DNA from: Streptomyces populi
GTDB lineage: Bacteria; Actinomycetota; Actinomycetes; Streptomycetales; Streptomycetaceae
Reading direction: 5' to 3'
Assembly (NCBI RefSeq): GCF_002911015.1
Contig: NZ_KZ626915.1
Span: 1-40,493, forward strand
Length of the DNA: 40,493 bases
Below the pieces are notes generated by a model that saw nothing but the letters and a program-made list of their open reading frames with translations, was not told the origin of the DNA and ran no database searches. The stretch's first letter is position 1; every line of letters starts with the position of its first letter. Shown here piece by piece: positions 30,358-38,510 of the stretch. Position numbers and translations under genes: made by a program.

Positions 30358-32019
30358 ATGGCCGAGCTGCTCCTGGGGCCGCTGCTGAGGTACGTGGACG
30401 GCTCGTCGGCGACCTTCTGGGTCGAGGCGAGCCGCCCGTGCACCGCCGAGGTGCGCTGCGCGGACGGCACCCGCGGACAGGCCCGCACCTTCCAGATCGC
30501 GGGCCACCACTACGCGCTGGTGCCGGTGGGCGGACTGACACCGGGCACCGTCACCCCGTACGAGGTCCTGCTGGACGGCGCGGCCGTGTGGCCGTCGCCC
30601 GACTCGCCCTTTCCCCCCTCGGTCGTCCGCACCCCCGGGAGCGACGACGCGGCCGTCCGCGTCACCTTCGGTTCCTGCCGCTGGGCGTCGCCGCCCGCGG
30701 ACGAGAAGGACCCGGTGGGACCCGACGCCCTGGACACCCTCGCCGCCCGGATCGCCTCGGACCCGGACGGCGAACGCCCGGACGTACTGCTGCTGCTGGG
30801 CGACCAGGTGTACGCGGACGAGGTCTCCCGGGCGACCCGCGCGTGGATCGCGGCCCGGAGGGGCCTGGAGGACCCCCCGGGCCATCAGGTCGCGGACTAC
30901 GAGGAATACACCCGCCTCTACCACGAGTCCTGGCTCGACCCCGAGATCCGCTGGCTGCTGTCGACCGTGCCCAGCTGCATGATCTTCGACGACCACGACA
31001 TCGTCGACGACTGGAACACCAGCGCGGCCTGGCTCGCCGAGATCCGGGCGACCCCGTGGTGGCGCGAGCGGGTGCTGAGCGGTCTGATGTCGTACTGGGT
31101 CCACCAGCACCTCGGCAACCTCTCCCCCGCCGAACTCTCCGCGGACCTGCTGTACGCGGCCGTACGCGAGACACCCGACGGCACGGACGTGCTGCGCGCC
31201 TTCGCCGCCCAGGCCGACGCCGACCCGGCCTCGGTCCGCTGGAGCTACCGCCGCGACTTCGGCCGGACCCGTGTCCTGATGCTCGACACCCGCGCGGCCC
31301 GCGTCCTGGACGAGCGGCACCGCGCGATGCTCGACCCCGGGGAGGCCGCATGGCTGCGCGAGCAGGCCCTTCAGGCGCCGGACTCCCGTGACCACCTGCT
31401 GATAGGCACGTCCCTGCCCTGGCTGCTGCCCCCGCTGATCCATCACGCGGAGACGTGGGACGCCGCCCTGTGCCGGGGTGAGCGGGGCGGGCGCTGGGCG
31501 CGGTTCGGCGAGCGGCTGCGCCGCGCGGCCGACCTGGAGCACTGGGCGGCGTTCCCGGAGTCCTTCGGGGAACTGGCGGAGCTGATCGCCGAGGCCGGCT
31601 CGGGCGAGCACGCGCCGGCGACCGTGTGCGTGCTGTCGGGGGACGTGCACCACGCCTACGCCGCCGATCCGGTCTGGGCCGACCCCGCCCGGGAGCCCTC
31701 CGCCCGGGTCCTACAGCTGACCTGCTCCCCCGTCCACAACTCCATCCCGCTCTCCGTACGGCTCGGCTTCCGCTTCGGCTGGAGCCGCCCGGCCCGGCTG
31801 CTCGGCAACCTCCTCGCCCACCACGGCCGTTGCGGGCGGTCACCGGTCGACTGGCGGAAGACCGGCGGCCCTTGGTTCGGCAATCAGCTGATGACCCTTG
31901 CCCTGCGGGGCCGTTCGGCCTCCCTGCGCCTCGAACAGGCGCGGGGCGGCGGCGTCGGCCGTACGGCGGGCGGCGCCCGGCTGACGACCGTGGCGGAGTT
32001 CCGGATCACCCCGGAATAG
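30358..32019 (+). CDS. PhoD-like metallophosphatase
   Basis: This 553-residue enzyme belongs to the alkaline phosphatase D group. An N-terminal beta-sandwich (about 1-90) precedes the metallophosphatase core: GDQVYAD near 148, FDDHDIVDDWN near 211 and SGDVHHAY near 427 hold the metal ligands. Unlike secreted PhoD enzymes it has no Tat or Sec signal and should stay in the cytoplasm, so it is better called a PhoD-like phosphatase or phosphodiesterase. ATG 30358 follows GGAGGAGGGG. It stands 145 bases after the nuclease gene on the same strand. The substrate is unknown. Confidence 0.88.
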   Translation: MAELLLGPLLRYVDGSSATFWVEASRPCTAEVRCADGTRGQARTFQIAGHHYALVPVGGLTPGTVTPYEVLLDGAAVWPSPDSPFPPSVVRTPGSDDAAVRVTFGSCRWASPPADEKDPVGPDALDTLAARIASDPDGERPDVLLLLGDQVYADEVSRATRAWIAARRGLEDPPGHQVADYEEYTRLYHESWLDPEIRWLLSTVPSCMIFDDHDIVDDWNTSAAWLAEIRATPWWRERVLSGLMSYWVHQHLGNLSPAELSADLLYAAVRETPDGTDVLRAFAAQADADPASVRWSYRRDFGRTRVLMLDTRAARVLDERHRAMLDPGEAAWLREQALQAPDSRDHLLIGTSLPWLLPPLIHHAETWDAALCRGERGGRWARFGERLRRAADLEHWAAFPESFGELAELIAEAGSGEHAPATVCVLSGDVHHAYAADPVWADPAREPSARVLQLTCSPVHNSIPLSVRLGFRFGWSRPARLLGNLLAHHGRCGRSPVDWRKTGGPWFGNQLMTLALRGRSASLRLEQARGGGVGRTAGGARLTTVAEFRITPE

Positions 32020-32221
32020 ACCCGTTCCGTGCGGTTGCCGCCGCCGTGCGGCGTACCGGAGCGTGCGGGTCCGTGAACGTGATGTGACCGACACATGCGT
32101 CCCCGGAGGATCTTCTGCACCATCCTCGGCGTACGCTGTATGGCTGTCACGGGTTGCCACGCCACTCCCCCGCGAGTAGCGGCGCGGCCGGGCTCACGGG
32201 GTGGTTCGGGGGAGAGTGTCG

Positions 32222-32851
32222 GTGCTGGAGAGTCTGGGGTCGCTGACGGGCAGCCCATGGATCTACGCGGTGATCGCCGTGTCCATCCTTCTCGACGTGT
32301 TCCTGCCCGTCCTGCCGAGTGGCGTCCTGGTCATCACGGCGGCGACGGCCGCGGCGGGCTCCGCCACGGCGACCGGCGCCGTCCCCCGTTCCGTGCCCGA
32401 CATCCTGGCGCTCATCCTCTGCGCGGCGACGGCCTCGGTCCTCGGCGACCTGGTGGCGTACCGGCTCGCCTGGCGCGGTGGCGACCGCCTGGATCGCGTC
32501 ATCGCCCGGTCCCGCCGCCTGACCAGGGCGCAGGAACGTCTCGGCGAGGTCCTGGCGCGCGGTGGCGGCGTGCTCGTGGTCGTCGCCCGTTTCGCGCCGG
32601 CCGGCCGCTCGGTCGTCTCGCTCGGCGCGGGCGCCGCGCACCGCCGGGTCCGCGACTTCCTGCCCTGGTCGGTCCTCGCCGGCCTGGCGTGGGCCGGCTA
32701 CAGCGTGGCCCTCGGCTACTTCGGCGGCCAGTGGCTGGGCGCCACCTGGCTCGCGACGGCCGTCTCGGTCGGGGCGCTGTTCGTCGCGGGGGCGGGCGCG
32801 GCCTACCTCGTGCGCCGGCCCGCGATGCGGGGGCAGGAAACCGGCGCCTGA
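32222..32851 (+). CDS. DedA-family membrane protein (VTT domain)
   Basis: The 209-residue protein has an N-terminal helix, a re-entrant region (ILLDVFLPVLPSGVLVITAAT), a cytoplasmic stretch and two or three C-terminal helices. VARFAPAGRSVVSLGAGAAH is the conserved F-x-R-x-x-P-x-x-R loop region of DedA/VTT proteins in a divergent form. DedA proteins flip polar lipids or undecaprenyl phosphate across the membrane. Three GTG starts are in frame (32201, 32216, 32222); 32222 has the best-spaced ribosome site (GGGGGAGA). No gene could be seen in the 200 bases before it, where a promoter must lie. Confidence 0.85.
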   Translation: MLESLGSLTGSPWIYAVIAVSILLDVFLPVLPSGVLVITAATAAAGSATATGAVPRSVPDILALILCAATASVLGDLVAYRLAWRGGDRLDRVIARSRRLTRAQERLGEVLARGGGVLVVVARFAPAGRSVVSLGAGAAHRRVRDFLPWSVLAGLAWAGYSVALGYFGGQWLGATWLATAVSVGALFVAGAGAAYLVRRPAMRGQETGA

Positions 32852-32977
32852 GCCACGGCGCACGGCACCCGGCGCCCCACGGGCACACGGGTGGCACCCG
32901 CAGGCCCACGGGCGCGGCGCGACGCGCTGGACACACCGACCGTGAGCCGCGGCTGAGGCCGTGGTCCGCGTGCCGCA

Positions 32978-33032
32978 CAGACCGGCAGACCCGACAGACC
33001 GACAGACCGGCAGACCGGCAGACCGGCAGACC
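32978..33032. repeat. CAGACCGG tandem repeat
   Basis: Seven consecutive units of 8-9 bases, CAGACCGG and near variants, lie between the convergent DedA and DUF2277 genes. It is a likely variable-number locus. Confidence 0.85.
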
Positions 33033-33091
33033 ACCGGGGCACGGCCCCGGTCCGCGCGGGGCCGCGGACCGCGTTCCGTGCGGCGGGCGCG

Positions 33092-33319
33092 CTATCCGGC
33101 GCGCCGGGCCGCCCCGCGCACCTCCAGCTCGTCCAGCAACTCGGCCGTGGCCGCCGCGACCGCCGCGACGGCGCGGTCGAAGACCTCGCGGTTGTGGGCG
33201 GCCGGGGCACGGAACCCGGAGACCTTGCGGACGTACTGCAGGGCGGCGGCGCGGATCTCCTCCTCGGTCGCTTCCTCGGGGATCGCGGGCGGGCGGAGCG
33301 TCTTGATGCTGCGGCACAT
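33092..33319 (-). CDS. DUF2277 protein
   Basis: This 75-residue protein matches DUF2277 over its length: MCRSIKTLRPP at the start, EEEIRAAALQYVRKVSGF in the middle and AVAAVAAATAELLDEL at the end. The family is small, helical and widespread in actinobacteria; its function is unknown. The conserved Cys2 and the basic N-terminus are features of the family. The start at 33319 gives the conserved N-terminus. It is divergent from the MBL-fold gene at 33422, which begins 102 bases away. Confidence 0.88.
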   Translation of the reverse strand: MCRSIKTLRPPAIPEEATEEEIRAAALQYVRKVSGFRAPAAHNREVFDRAVAAVAAATAELLDELEVRGAARRAG

Positions 33320-33421
33320 GGGTCCAGTCTCGCGCGCCGGACGCCGTCACGGCCGCCGCTCGCGGAAGGAGGCCCGCCGCGGCCGGGAATACCTCCGCCG
33401 GTCCCACGGATTGAGCAGAAC

Positions 33422-34195
33422 ATGACCTCAGTGGAGATCACTTACATCGGCGGCCCCACCGCCGTCATCGCGATCGGCGGCCTGCGGCTTCTGACCGATC
33501 CGACCTTCGACGCTCCCGGTGAGTACCCCGTGGGCGCGCGGAAGCTGGTGAAGACCGCCGGACCCGCGCTCCCGGCCGAGGAGCTCGGCCCGGTCGACGC
33601 GATCCTGCTCTCCCACGACCAGCACCCCGACAACCTGGACGCGTCCGGGCGCGGCTTCCTCCAGGGCGTCCCGGTGACCCTGTCGACGGCGTCCGCGTAC
33701 GAGCGGATCGGCGCGCCCGTCCGGGCCCTCGGCCCCTGGGAGTCCACGGAACTGGCGCGTCCGGACGGCGGGGTGCTGCGCGTGACGGCCGTTCCGGCGC
33801 AGCACGGACCCGACGGTTCGCTTCCCCTCGTGGGAGAGGTGACCGGTTTCGTGCTCTCCGGGGAAGGGCTGCCCAAGGTGTACGTGAGCGGTGACAACGC
33901 GTCCCTGGACGTCGTACGGGAGATCGCGGACCGCCAGGGCCCCTTCGACGTGGCCGTGCTGTTCGCGGGCGCCGCGCGCACCCCGCTGGTGCCGGACGCC
34001 CCGCTCACCCTGACCGGCGAGGACGCGGCGCGGGCGGCACAGATCCTCGGCGCGGCCCGGGTGGTCCCGCTGCACTTCGAGCACTGGGGTCACTTCACCG
34101 AGGGCGGCCCGGCCCTGACGAAGGCGTTCGCGCAGGCCGGTCTCACGGACCGGCTGCGGCTGCCGGAGCCCGGGGGGGCGGTACGGGTGCCGTAG
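33422..34195 (+). CDS. UlaG-like MBL-fold protein with an altered metal motif
   Basis: The 257-residue protein has the compact metallo-beta-lactamase fold of the UlaG/Lactamase_B_2 group: ITYIGGPTAVIAIGGLRLLTDP is the typical start. The metal motif HxHxDH reads HDQHPDN, keeping both His and the Asp but replacing the last His by Asn. Later ligand regions are QHGPDGS, YVSGDNAS and PLHFEHWGHF. The altered ligand could change metal number or activity. ATG 33422 lies 15 bases after a run of purines. No operon partner is evident; the reductase gene follows after 142 bases. Confidence 0.82.
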   Translation: MTSVEITYIGGPTAVIAIGGLRLLTDPTFDAPGEYPVGARKLVKTAGPALPAEELGPVDAILLSHDQHPDNLDASGRGFLQGVPVTLSTASAYERIGAPVRALGPWESTELARPDGGVLRVTAVPAQHGPDGSLPLVGEVTGFVLSGEGLPKVYVSGDNASLDVVREIADRQGPFDVAVLFAGAARTPLVPDAPLTLTGEDAARAAQILGAARVVPLHFEHWGHFTEGGPALTKAFAQAGLTDRLRLPEPGGAVRVP

Positions 34196-34337
34196 CGGCG
34201 CCCACGCTGCCGCTCGCCGCAAGTCCCCAGTGAAACCTTGGAGTTGGGCAAGTTCTTCCGAGGATTGACTCGGGTGACCGCGACTTGTGACCATCTCCGG
34301 GGCCCGTTCGGGGCCCCGGGGAGAGAAGCGAGGAGCC

Positions 34338-35252
34338 ATGACGAACGACAGGCTGACGGTGGCGGTGCTGGGTCCGGGAGGGGTCGGCGGACTGCTCGCG
34401 GCGCTCCTGTCCCGCGCCGGCCACCGGGTCATCTGTCTCGCCGGGGACGAGACCGCGCGGAAGCTGGCGGCGGACGGCATCGAGGTGCGCAGCGGCCACT
34501 TCGGCGATTTCACGGCGCGGGTGGAGGCGGACACCGAACTGCGCGGGCCGGCCGACGTGTGCCTGATCGCGGTCAAGGCGACGGCCCTGGACGCCGCGCT
34601 GGAGCGCCTCCCGGCGAAGGCCCTGGGCGAGGAGGGCCTGATCGTCCCGCTCCTGAACGGTGTCGAGCACCCGGCACTGCTGCGTGAGCGCTACCGTTCC
34701 GAGCAGGTGGCCCCCGCGGTGATCCGCGTGGAGTCGACGCGGACCGCTCCGGGGGTGATCGAGCACGGCAGCCCGTTCGTCGAGGTCGACCTGACCGCCG
34801 ACACGGCACCACGAGCGCGGGTCGAGTCGTTCGCCGGGGCCCTGGAGTGGGCCGGGGTACGCGCCCGGCTCCAGGAGGGCGAGTCGGCGACGCTCTGGGC
34901 GAAGATGTCGTTCCTCGCCCCGTTCGCGCTGCTGACGACACGTCACGGGGTGCCGGCGGGCGACGTACGCACCTCGCACCGCGAGGAGTTGGCCGCTCTC
35001 GTCGAGGAGACGGCCGCGGTGGGCCGCGCGTGCGGCGCCGCCACCGATCCGGCGACCGCCCTCGCCCGCTACGACGCCTTCCCGGCGGCCACCAAGTCCT
35101 CCATGCAGCGGGACGCCGAGGCGGGCCGGGTGCTCGAACTCGACGCGATCGGCGGCGCGTTGCTGCGGGCGGCGGAACGGACCGGGGTGCCGGCACCGGT
35201 GGCGGGCGAACTGGTCCGGCAGCTGACGCCGCTCGCGGGCCCCGACAACTGA
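34338..35252 (+). CDS. Ketopantoate reductase-family oxidoreductase
   Basis: This 304-residue NADPH enzyme belongs to the PanE/ApbA family. VAVLGPGGVGGLLAALLSRAGH is the dinucleotide-binding loop (about 8-29), and a Lys in LIAVKATALD (about 80) together with the N-G-V-E segment (LLNGVEHP) marks the catalytic site. The C-terminal helical domain contains WAKMSFLAPFALLTT, TKSSMQRDAEAG and LELDAIGG, matching the family Ser/Asp/Glu residues. It may make pantoate for coenzyme A, but several paralogues usually exist and the true substrate is uncertain. ATG 34338 is preceded by AGGAG. It converges with the LysR gene. Confidence 0.88.
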   Translation: MTNDRLTVAVLGPGGVGGLLAALLSRAGHRVICLAGDETARKLAADGIEVRSGHFGDFTARVEADTELRGPADVCLIAVKATALDAALERLPAKALGEEGLIVPLLNGVEHPALLRERYRSEQVAPAVIRVESTRTAPGVIEHGSPFVEVDLTADTAPRARVESFAGALEWAGVRARLQEGESATLWAKMSFLAPFALLTTRHGVPAGDVRTSHREELAALVEETAAVGRACGAATDPATALARYDAFPAATKSSMQRDAEAGRVLELDAIGGALLRAAERTGVPAPVAGELVRQLTPLAGPDN

Positions 35253-35342
35253 CGCCCCTGACGCTGGAACACCGGGACATGGAGCCGTGGGCGCCCGGTG
35301 ACACCGGAGGTCCACGGGACCGGGCGCCGGCCGGAGGTCCAT

Positions 35343-35375
35343 GGGCCCCGGGGCCCGGGGCCCGGGGGCCCGGGT
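35343..35375. repeat. G/C-only palindromic tract
   Basis: Thirty-three bases of repeated GGGCCC/CCCGGG units without A or T lie between the convergent reductase and LysR genes. The tract can fold in several registers and may stop transcription. Confidence 0.6.
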
Positions 35376-35420
35376 GGTGCCGGCCGGAGGCGTCCGGGTG
35401 CCATGGGGCCGGCGCCGGCG

Positions 35421-36332
35421 TCAGTCCCCCGCCACCGTCCCGGTGCCCGGGCAGTGCCGGGCCACCGTGTCGGCGAAGGCGTGCGCCGCGGGCGACAGCG
35501 CGTCCCACCGGCGTACGGCCCAGCCGACCGCGAGGGGCGGCAGCGCCGGTACGGGGAGGAAGCGGAGACCGGGGTGGCCGGGTCCGGGAAGGCCCGGCAG
35601 GGCCGGGACGACGGCGTGCCCGAGGCCGAGTTCGGCGAGCAGGATCGCGGTGTCCCAGTCGGCGACGCTGGTGTCGGAGACACTCGTCGGTATCCCCAAC
35701 TCGCGGTAGGCGGAGTCGAGGTGGGCGCGGGAGGTGGAGCGCTCGGGCAGTCCCACGATCCGCAGTCCGGCCAGCTCCCGCGCCTCGATCCTCTCCCGGC
35801 CCGCGAGTTCGTCGTCGGCGTGCACGGCGAGCACCCAGGGGAGTTCGGCGACGGTCCGCTGCTCGATGCCGCGCACGGGAGGGCCGAGGGTGACCCAGGC
35901 GAGGTCGAGTCCGTGGTCGGCGAGCGCCTCGAAGCAGCTCCGGCTGGAGTTCTCGGTCTGGAACTCCAGGTTCACCTTGGGGTACCGCCCCCGGAACTCG
36001 ACCACGGCCTCGGCCATGAAGTGCCGCACGGTGGTGCCGCCGGTGGCGATCCGTACCGTGCCGCCGTCCCCGCGCACCAGCTCGTCGAGCCGGCGCAGCG
36101 CGAGGTCGAGTCCGGCGATGCCGTCGGCGGCGGCCCGCTCGAGGACCCGCCCGGCGCGGGTGGGCACCACGCCCCGGGCCTGCCGTTCGACGAGTCCGAT
36201 CCCGACCTCGCGCTCCAGCCGGCGTACGTGCTGGCTCACCGCCGACTGCGTACAGCCCAGCTCCCGGGCCACGGCGCTCAGGCTCCCGGCCCGGCAGACG
36301 GCGACGAACACACGAAGATCATCCAGGGTCAC
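35421..36332 (-). CDS. LysR-family transcriptional regulator
   Basis: This 303-residue regulator has an N-terminal winged helix-turn-helix (LRVFVAVCRAGSLSAVARELGCTQSAVSQHVRRLEREVG, about 6-44, given in two overlapping parts: residues 6-24 and 25-44) and a periplasmic-binding-protein-like effector domain (about 92-295) starting VRIATGGTTVRHFM. LysR proteins usually act as tetramers and respond to a small metabolite. GTG 36332 is the natural start. It follows the isochorismatase-fold gene by 37 bases on the same strand and may be transcribed with it. Its usual target, a divergent gene, is not present, so autoregulation or a distant target is likely. Confidence 0.92.
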   Translation of the reverse strand: MTLDDLRVFVAVCRAGSLSAVARELGCTQSAVSQHVRRLEREVGIGLVERQARGVVPTRAGRVLERAAADGIAGLDLALRRLDELVRGDGGTVRIATGGTTVRHFMAEAVVEFRGRYPKVNLEFQTENSSRSCFEALADHGLDLAWVTLGPPVRGIEQRTVAELPWVLAVHADDELAGRERIEARELAGLRIVGLPERSTSRAHLDSAYRELGIPTSVSDTSVADWDTAILLAELGLGHAVVPALPGLPGPGHPGLRFLPVPALPPLAVGWAVRRWDALSPAAHAFADTVARHCPGTGTVAGD

Positions 36333-36369
36333 GGCCCCAAGGTACCTTCGGACAAGCGGAGTTGACCGC

Positions 36370-36957
36370 TCAGTCCCTGGTCTTGTCGAGCAGCTCGACG
36401 ATCTCCTCGGTCGTGCCGGTCTCCCCGAGGCGGGGGAAGATCCGCTCGACGCTGTTGCGGTGCGTCTCGGGGTCGAGGTCGGACATGGCGTCGGTGGCGA
36501 GGGTGACGTGGTAGCCGTGCTCGTGGGCGGCGCGCGCCGAGGACTCCACGCCGATGCTGGTGGCGATGCCGGCCAGCACGATCTGGGTGATCCCGCGGCG
36601 GCGGAGCTGCAGGTCGAGGTCGGTCCCGTAGAAGGCGCCCCAGTTCCGCTTGGTCACGACGATGTCCCCGGGGTGTCCGGCCAGTTCGTCGACGATGACG
36701 TCCCAGCCCTCCGGGAAGGAGCGGGCGCGGCTCGGGCCGTCGATGCGGCCGCGGACGGCGTCGGCGCCGTCGGCGGCGGCGGTGACCCGGACGAGGACGA
36801 CCGGGAGGCCGTGGCCGCGGAAGGCGTCGGAGAGCCGGACGGCGCGCTCCACGACGTCGGCGGCGGGGTGCGGGGCGAGGCCCGGATTGCCGACGATGCC
36901 GTGCTGCAGGTCGATGACGACGAGCGCGGTGCGGGGGTCGAGCGCGGTGACTGCCAT
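36370..36957 (-). CDS. Isochorismatase-fold hydrolase lacking the nucleophilic Cys
   Basis: The 195-residue protein has the isochorismatase/cysteine hydrolase fold. ALVVIDLQHG (about 10-19) supplies the general-base Asp, VTKRNWGAF the Lys, but the motif usually ending in a Cys reads GIATSIGVESSARAA, with Gly in place of Cys. Enzymes with this Gly, as in EntB and PhzD, hydrolyse vinyl ethers such as isochorismate, whereas Cys enzymes act on amides. So it is unlikely to be a nicotinamidase or ureidoacrylate amidase. ATG 36957 follows GAAAGG. It lies between marR-like and LysR genes on one strand. Confidence 0.87.
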   Translation of the reverse strand: MAVTALDPRTALVVIDLQHGIVGNPGLAPHPAADVVERAVRLSDAFRGHGLPVVLVRVTAAADGADAVRGRIDGPSRARSFPEGWDVIVDELAGHPGDIVVTKRNWGAFYGTDLDLQLRRRGITQIVLAGIATSIGVESSARAAHEHGYHVTLATDAMSDLDPETHRNSVERIFPRLGETGTTEEIVELLDKTRD

Positions 36958-37250
36958 GGTCAGGCCTTTCGGGGGGTGAGATCGCGAAGGGATCGGTAGA
37001 TGAGGGCCGGCGCCGGGAGCGGCACGGCCCCGGCGGGCGTGAGGCGGGCCGGTTGTCGCGGGGCGCCGGTGTCGGCGCCGTGGGCGAGGAAGACGGCGGA
37101 GGCGGCCGTCGCGCCGGGGCGGGTGAAGGCGCGGCGGTCCGGCCGCGGAGCCCGTGCGGGCGGGGCCGGTGCCGGCGCGGGGCGTTCCGACCCGCCAGGC
37201 CGTCGGGATCCGTCCCCCGGGACGTCGGAGCCGGTCCCGGAGGGCGGGTC

Positions 37251-37727
37251 TCACGACCGGGTGAGCCGTTCCAGCAGTGCCATCGCCTCGATGACGGTCT
37301 GCCGCTCGTCCTCCGTGCAGCGCTCCTCGAAGGCCCGGGCGAGCCACTCCGAACGGGCCTGCCGGGTGCCTTCGACGCGCTCGCGCCCGGCGTCCGTGAG
37401 CGTCACCAGCTGGCGCCGGCCGTCCCCGGGGTCGGGGTCGCGCCGGATGAGTCCGTACCGGTCGAGGGCCGCGAGCGTGGTGGCCATCGACTGGGGGCGC
37501 ACTCCTTCGGCCACGGCCAGCGCGCTGGCGGTGGCGGCCCCGCTCTTGCTCACCAGGGTGAGCGCGGAGATCTGGGAGGGCGTGAGGTCCTGCGTCCGGT
37601 CCTGCGTCCCGGACACCTCCCGGATCCGCCGCCGGAGCAGGCTGAACGCGACCCGCAGCTCCTGTGCGGCACGCGCCGCGGATTCCGATACGGCCGTGTC
37701 GTCCGGCCGGTCGCCGCTCTGGTCCAT
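37251..37727 (-). CDS. MarR-family transcriptional regulator
   Basis: The 158-residue regulator is a winged-helix dimer of MarR type. LTPSQISALTLVSKSG and ASALAVAEGVRPQSMATTLAALDRYGLIRR hold helices of the DNA-binding domain, and the wing is DPGDGRRQLVTLTDAG. The C-terminal helices form the dimer interface. ATG 37727 was chosen over an upstream ATG at 37754 because the latter falls on the palindromic operator. Two palindromes (37754-37778) lie in its promoter, which suggests autoregulation. About 290 bases of non-coding DNA separate it from the isochorismatase-fold gene downstream; no gene remnant was recognised there. Confidence 0.9.
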   Translation of the reverse strand: MDQSGDRPDDTAVSESAARAAQELRVAFSLLRRRIREVSGTQDRTQDLTPSQISALTLVSKSGAATASALAVAEGVRPQSMATTLAALDRYGLIRRDPDPGDGRRQLVTLTDAGRERVEGTRQARSEWLARAFEERCTEDERQTVIEAMALLERLTRS

Positions 37728-37753
37728 GCCGTCACCGTAAATCGCGCAGCCCA

Positions 37754-37778
37754 AACTGTCCAGTTCAAACTGTGCAGT
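37754..37778. promoter_or_regulatory. Tandem palindromes, likely MarR autoregulatory operator
   Basis: AACTG-TC-CAGTT (37754-37765) and ACTG-TG-CAGT (37769-37778) are spaced 14 bases centre to centre and share AACTGTsCAGT. They begin 27 bases upstream of the marR-like start. Confidence 0.6.
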
Positions 37779-37841
37779 CCAGCCTGTCGAATCCGCTCAC
37801 CTCCCGCCCCGCTCTCCATCCCGTCCGGAACGTTCGACTTG

Positions 37842-37866
37842 GAACACCCGTTCGGAACACCCGTTC
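37842..37866. promoter_or_regulatory. Two adjacent LexA/SOS-like boxes
   Basis: GAAC-ACCC-GTTC occurs at 37842-37853 and again at 37855-37866, as two copies of the 13-mer GGAACACCCGTTC. GAAC-N4-GTTC is the core of Gram-positive LexA sites. The flanking C/G of the consensus is only partly kept. A further GAACGTTC is at 37828. Confidence 0.45.
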
Positions 37867-37923
37867 GTGTGAAGTCCCGGAAGGAACTCGCACCACAAAA
37901 TCGAACAGGCGTAGCATTGCCGT

Positions 37924-38256
37924 GTGGCTGCGACCTACGACTTTCCGAGTGATCTCCTCGCCGGTCAGGAGGAGTTGCGTCAGGTCCGGGCCGAGCTGCT
38001 GGACCTGCTGAAACGACTCCCCTGGTCGGTGGAGCCCCTGGACGGCTTCAGCGACACCGGCGGCTGGCGCAAGGTGGAACGCCCCGCCTCCCCCGGCTGG
38101 ACCGACGACGAACAGGCCGAGGTGGAAAAGCTCCGCCGACGCGAGCGCGAGCTCGCCGTGTTCGTCTCCGGCCACCGCTTCTGGTCGGAGGTCTCGCCTC
38201 CGGACAAGGTCGACGCCCGGATGCGGCTGAAGCACACCCGCGACGCACCGTCGTGA
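37924..38256 (+). CDS. Small acidic-basic helical protein of unknown function
   Basis: This 110-residue protein is not recognised. It is hydrophilic and helical: GQEELRQVRAELLDLLKRL, then a Trp-rich middle (LPWSVEPLDG, GGWRKVERP, PGWTDDEQAEVEKLRRRERELAVF), then SGHRFWSEVSPPDKVDARMRLKH. Its charge pattern suggests a soluble, possibly DNA- or protein-binding role. GTG 37924 has TAGCAT 6 bases upstream and no ribosome site, so the mRNA is probably leaderless. Two LexA-like boxes lie 58-82 bases upstream. It is divergent from the marR-like gene. Confidence 0.78.
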   Translation: MAATYDFPSDLLAGQEELRQVRAELLDLLKRLPWSVEPLDGFSDTGGWRKVERPASPGWTDDEQAEVEKLRRRERELAVFVSGHRFWSEVSPPDKVDARMRLKHTRDAPS

Positions 38257-38510
38257 GGCGGCACGGGCCGGGCCGGAGGCCGTGGTGCCGGAAACGGGGG
38301 CGCTTTCGGCGTCGTACGTCTTCACGTCCGGGGCGAGGCCGGTGCCCGTAGGCACGCAGCACCGTTGGATGCCCGCCGTTCGGGGCGAGATGCACGGTCC
38401 GTCCGCTCCTGTCGCGAGCCGCACGCCCCGAGAACCGTCGCCTTCCGGTATCAGGTCGAGACGACCACCGGGGTGTCACCCCCCGCCCCTTCCCTCGTAC
38501 ACTCCGTCAG

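Noticed and set aside
32978..33032. Origin-type iterons
   Set aside because: Simple contiguous 8-base units between convergent genes with no replication gene nearby.
36958..37250. Degraded transporter gene between the MarR and isochorismatase-fold genes
   Set aside because: No frame shows hydrophobic segments or recognisable motifs on either strand.
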